From: an uncultured Blautia sp. | GTDB lineage: Bacteria > Bacillota > Clostridia > Lachnospirales > Lachnospiraceae | Direction: 5' to 3' | Assembly (NCBI GenBank): GCA_934402155.1 | Contig: CAKRTP010000013.1 | Location: 1 to 26,215, forward strand | Length of the DNA: 26,215 nt | Shown: positions 23,393-26,215 of the stretch, piece by piece | Position numbering within the stretch: the stretch's first letter is position 1 | Layout of the letters: each line of letters starts with the position of its first letter | Notes under the pieces: generated by a model | Seen by the model: the letters and a program-made list of their open reading frames with translations, nothing else | Database searches by the model: none | What the model was told of the DNA's origin: nothing | Program-made: the position numbers and the translations under genes

Positions 23393-24304
23393 ATGTTAGA
23401 TGTTTGTTTACTTGGAACCGGAGGAATGATGCCGCTTCCAAGACGCTGGCTGACCGCTCTTATGACCAGATATAATGGAAGCAGTCTGATGATTGACTGC
23501 GGGGAGGGGACTCAGGTTGCAGTTAAAGAAAAAGGCTGGAGCTTCAAGCCGATCGATGTGATTTGTTTTACTCATTATCACGGAGATCATATCAGCGGCC
23601 TGCCGGGGCTGCTTCTTACAATGGGAAATGCCGATCGAAGTGAGCCGCTTACTCTTATCGGACCAAAGGGACTTGAACGAGTTGTAAATGCACTTCGTGT
23701 GATCGCGCCGGAACTTCCGTTTGAAATTAAATTTATTGAGATAACAAAACCAGAAGAAGTGATTGAAATCAATGGTTACCGAATTACAGCATTCAGGGTG
23801 AACCATAATGTAATATGTTATGGGTACACACTTGAGATACTGCGTCAGGGAAGATTTTCGCCGGAACGTGCCAAAGAGCAGGAGATTCCTTTGAAATTCT
23901 GGAATCCGCTTCAGAAGGGGCAGACAATAGAAGAAGATGGCATCATTTATACACCGGATATGGTACTTGGACCGGATCGAAAAGGAATAAAAGTTACTTA
24001 TACTACAGATACCAGACCAACAGAGTCGATTTTGCGTAATGCAAAGGGGTCAGATCTTTTTATTTGCGAGGGAATGTATGCTGAGGATGAAAAGATTGAA
24101 AAGGCAAAAGGTTACAAGCATATGATGTTCAGAGAGGCTGCAACACTTGCAAAGGATGCGGAAGTTGCAGAAATGTGGCTGACACACTTCAGTCCGTCTC
24201 TGATCCGACCGGATGAATATATGGATATGGTAAGAGGGATTTTTCCGAATGCATATCCAGGTAAAGATGGTAAAACTATAGAATTAAATTTTGAAGAAGA
24301 CTAG
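23393..24304 (+). CDS. rnz: Ribonuclease Z (tRNA 3' endonuclease)
   Basis: RNase Z trims the 3' trailer from tRNA precursors lacking encoded CCA. The 303-residue metallo-beta-lactamase fold begins MLDVCLLGTGGMMPLPRR. The metal motif THYHGDHISGLPG gives His61, His63, Asp65 and His66. Further ligands are His138, Asp206 (TTDTRP) and His265 (THFSP). The flexible arm lies around residues 150-190. The usual T-H-L-H-G-D-H has Tyr in place of Leu, a mild change. It lies in an operon with tRNA-modification genes and just upstream of tsaD; a tRNA gene starts 1.8 kb downstream. Confidence 0.93.
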   Translation: MLDVCLLGTGGMMPLPRRWLTALMTRYNGSSLMIDCGEGTQVAVKEKGWSFKPIDVICFTHYHGDHISGLPGLLLTMGNADRSEPLTLIGPKGLERVVNALRVIAPELPFEIKFIEITKPEEVIEINGYRITAFRVNHNVICYGYTLEILRQGRFSPERAKEQEIPLKFWNPLQKGQTIEEDGIIYTPDMVLGPDRKGIKVTYTTDTRPTESILRNAKGSDLFICEGMYAEDEKIEKAKGYKHMMFREAATLAKDAEVAEMWLTHFSPSLIRPDEYMDMVRGIFPNAYPGKDGKTIELNFEED

Positions 24305-24316
24305 AGGTGCCTTATT

Positions 24317-25336
24317 ATGGAAGATACATTAATTCTGGCAATAGAAAGTTCCTGTGATGAAACAGCAGCCTCCGTAGTAAAAAACGGCAGGACTATCTTA
24401 TCTAATGTGATATCATCACAGATCGAACTTCATAAATTATATGGCGGAGTCGTGCCTGAAATAGCTTCCCGTAAGCATATTGAGAAGGTGAACCAGGTAA
24501 TTGAGGAAGCCCTTAAGGAGGCAGATGTTACTCTGGATGATCTGGATGCGGTCGGAGTTACTTATGGACCAGGGCTTGTAGGCGCGCTCCTTGTGGGGGT
24601 GGCAGAGGCAAAAGCGATCGCATATGCAAAAAAGCTTCCGCTGGTAGGTGTACACCACATAGAAGGACATGTTTCAGCGAATTATATAGAACATCCTGAT
24701 CTGGAACCTCCTTTTTTATGTCTGATCGTTTCAGGAGGACATACACATCTGGTTATTGTCAGGGATTATGGAGAGTTTGAGATCCTGGGACGTACAAGAG
24801 ATGATGCAGCAGGGGAAGCTTTTGATAAAGTGGCACGTGCGATCGGGCTGGGGTATCCAGGTGGACCAAAGATTGATAAATTATCAAAAGAGGGAAATCC
24901 AGATGCGATTGTTTTCCCCAAAGCCAGAATTGGAGAATGTCCGTATGATTTCAGTTTCAGCGGAGTAAAATCAGCAGTGCTGAATTATCTGAATCAGGCG
25001 CAGATGAAGGGAGAAGAGGTGAACAGGGCAGATCTTGCGGCCTCTTTTCAGAAAGCTGTTGTGGATGTGCTTGTTGAACATACTATGCTGGCAGCCAGGG
25101 ATTATCATATGGATAAGATCGCGATTGCAGGCGGAGTGGCTTCAAATGGAACTCTGCGTGCAGCAATGGAAGAGGCATGCCAGGAACATGGATACAAATT
25201 CTACCGTCCGTCACCAATTTTCTGCACGGATAATGCAGCAATGATAGGTGTGGCTGCTTATTATGAATATAAAAAAGGCACCCGCCATGGATGGGATCTG
25301 AACGCAGTGCCAAACCTGAGACTGGGAGAAAGATAA
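24317..25336 (+). CDS. tsaD: tRNA N6-threonylcarbamoyladenosine transferase TsaD
   Basis: TsaD transfers the threonylcarbamoyl group to A37 of tRNA in complex with TsaB and TsaE. The 339 residues are full length. [14 protein letters not shown] (6-19) and [12 protein letters not shown] form the ASKHA core. [11 protein letters not shown] gives metal ligands His114 and His118, and SGGHTHL and [10 protein letters not shown] (Asp305) complete the site. GAGGTG lies before ATG 24317, 12 bp after rnz. With tsaB and tsaE here, only the threonylcarbamoyl-AMP synthase (TsaC/Sua5) is missing from the window. Confidence 0.97.
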   Translation: MEDTLILAIESSCDETAASVVKNGRTILSNVISSQIELHKLYGGVVPEIASRKHIEKVNQVIEEALKEADVTLDDLDAVGVTYGPGLVGALLVGVAEAKAIAYAKKLPLVGVHHIEGHVSANYIEHPDLEPPFLCLIVSGGHTHLVIVRDYGEFEILGRTRDDAAGEAFDKVARAIGLGYPGGPKIDKLSKEGNPDAIVFPKARIGECPYDFSFSGVKSAVLNYLNQAQMKGEEVNRADLAASFQKAVVDVLVEHTMLAARDYHMDKIAIAGGVASNGTLRAAMEEACQEHGYKFYRPSPIFCTDNAAMIGVAAYYEYKKGTRHGWDLNAVPNLRLGER

Positions 25337-25363
25337 AGAAATAACAGATGTGGAGGACTTATT

Positions 25364-26074
25364 ATGAAACAGGAGAGAAATACAGCAATCGTTCTGGCAG
25401 CAGGTCAGGGAAAAAGAATGCACAGCAGAATTCAGAAACAGTTTCTGGAGATCGATCATCGTCCGGTGTTGTATTATTCATTGGAATGTTTTCAGAAAAG
25501 TCCTCTGATACAGGAGATTATTCTGGTAGTTGGAGAAGAAATGCTTTCCTATTGCAAAAGAGAAATCGTGGAGCGCTACAATTTTACAAAAGTAACGAAA
25601 GTGATTGCAGGTGGAAAAGAACGATATGACTCGGTATATCAGGGACTTCTTGCCTGCGGAGAATGTGATTATGTCTTTATACATGATGGGGCAAGACCGT
25701 TTATAACAGAAGAGATGCTGGAAAGAGGCATTTTGGGTGTGCAGGAGACGGGAGCCTGCGCAATTGGCATGCCGTCAAAAGATACGATCAAAATTTCGGA
25801 TAAAGAAGGTTTTGTTCAGTCAACACCAGACCGTAGCCAGGTGTGGTCTGTTCAGACACCGCAGATTTTTGAATATTCTCTGATCAGATCTTCGCATGAG
25901 AGCCTGAGAAGGAAAGATATGACAGGAATTACAGACGATGCTATGGTAGTAGAACAGGAAACAGGTGTTAGAATACGTCTGGTAGAAGGCTCTTACCAGA
26001 ACATCAAGATCACAACACCGGAAGATCTTGACATTGCAGAAACTTTTTTGAAAAAATATAAAATTAGGTGTTGA
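25364..26074 (+). CDS. ispD: 2-C-methyl-D-erythritol 4-phosphate cytidylyltransferase
   Basis: IspD forms CDP-methylerythritol from CTP and MEP in the non-mevalonate isoprenoid pathway, in the cytoplasm. The 236 residues show AIVLAAGQGKRM (8-19), KQFLEI, AGGKERYDSVYQGL, FIHDGARPF, QTPQIF, GITDDAMVVE and the ending IKITTPEDLDIAETFL, all family marks. GGAGG lies 7 nt before ATG 25364, 27 bp after tsaD, so it ends that operon. Its TGA stop lies inside the -35 of the tRNA-Ser promoter. The paralogue TarI (CDP-ribitol) is the main alternative, but the motif set and length fit IspD. Confidence 0.9.
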   Translation: MKQERNTAIVLAAGQGKRMHSRIQKQFLEIDHRPVLYYSLECFQKSPLIQEIILVVGEEMLSYCKREIVERYNFTKVTKVIAGGKERYDSVYQGLLACGECDYVFIHDGARPFITEEMLERGILGVQETGACAIGMPSKDTIKISDKEGFVQSTPDRSQVWSVQTPQIFEYSLIRSSHESLRRKDMTGITDDAMVVEQETGVRIRLVEGSYQNIKITTPEDLDIAETFLKKYKIRC

Positions 26075-26099
26075 CATGTGGGGAATTCGATGATAGAAT
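26071..26099 (+). promoter_or_regulatory. Strong promoter of the tRNA-Ser gene, overlapping the ispD stop
   Basis: TTGACA (26071-26076), 17 bp and TAGAAT (26094-26099) match at 6/6 and 5/6. The start would be near 26106, giving a 5' leader of about 40 nt. The -35 contains the ispD stop codon (26072-26074). Confidence 0.85.
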
Positions 26100-26145
26100 A
26101 TGTCTTGCGCTGACAGAGAAGCGCGAAATACTGAGAAATGCATAT

Positions 26146-26215
26146 GGAGAGATATCGAAGTGGTCATAACGAGGCGGTCTTGAAAACCGTTTGTCCGCAA
26201 GGGCGCGTGGGTTCG
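26146..26215 (+). tRNA. tRNA-Ser(UGA), 3' end cut by the window edge
   Basis: The sequence begins with acceptor strand GGAGAGA, then a D-arm ending before the GCGGT-CTTGAAA-ACCG anticodon arm. The loop centre TGA reads UCN serine codons. A long variable arm (about TTTGTCCGCAAGGGCGC), as in class II serine tRNAs, follows. The T-arm starts GTGGGTTCG, where the window ends, so the T-arm 3' half and the acceptor 3' strand are not visible. Confidence 0.93.

Overview
The window looks like chromosome of a gut-type Clostridia, most likely a Lachnospiraceae member (Blautia, Dorea or Ruminococcus torques group style). The basis is AT-leaning Firmicutes codon use, strong AGGAGG ribosome sites, consensus sigma-A promoters and gene sets typical of that family: the ftsH-uvrC-hprK-glcK run, tsaE-tsaB-rimI-rnz-tsaD, a DUF1846 protein and CUT1 sugar transport genes beside an AraC regulator. 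The genus is inferred from family resemblance, not proven. I see no insertion sequence, prophage, CRISPR array or rRNA.

Layout. 1-1395: the last codons of an OmpR-type response regulator and its complete sensor histidine kinase, closed by a terminator whose 5' arm lies inside the kinase gene. 1430-9943: a carbohydrate region with nagB and an AraC regulator on the minus strand, a sugar-phosphate nucleotidyltransferase and an N-acetylhexosamine 1-kinase (NahK type) on the plus strand, a binding protein with two CUT1 permeases on the minus strand, and galE on the plus strand. 9962-11440: a DUF1846 protein on the minus strand. 11562-17615: promoter, ftsH, uvrC, hprK, glcK and terminator. 17684-20378: a class A penicillin-binding protein with its own promoter. 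20404-21119: a YigZ/IMPACT protein. 21127-21651: a cyclophilin on the minus strand. 21679-26074: a tRNA-maturation and essential-gene operon (tsaE, tsaB, rimI, rnz, tsaD, ispD). 26071-26215: promoter and 5' part of a tRNA-Ser(UGA).

How the genes may work together. The carbohydrate region reads as one salvage module for N-acetylhexosamines. The binding protein and permeases would import a sugar or small glycan, NahK would make HexNAc-1-phosphate, the nucleotidyltransferase would charge it to UDP-HexNAc, and GalE would interconvert the GalNAc and GlcNAc forms. NagB would finally feed fructose-6-phosphate to glycolysis. This resembles the lnp pathway of bifidobacteria, but no phosphorylase (LnpA) or GalT-type transferase is present; a nucleotidyltransferase stands in. 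GalE carries Cys at the position equivalent to E. coli Tyr299, which fits acetylated substrates. NagA, the transporter ATPase and any glycosidase must lie elsewhere.

Control signals are unusually readable. They include perfect or near-perfect promoters for the binding protein, ftsH, tsaE/cyclophilin (sharing one -10 palindrome) and tRNA-Ser. A pair of 15-bp direct repeats 21 bp apart lies just upstream of the galE promoter, and a hairpin lies between the binding protein and permease genes.
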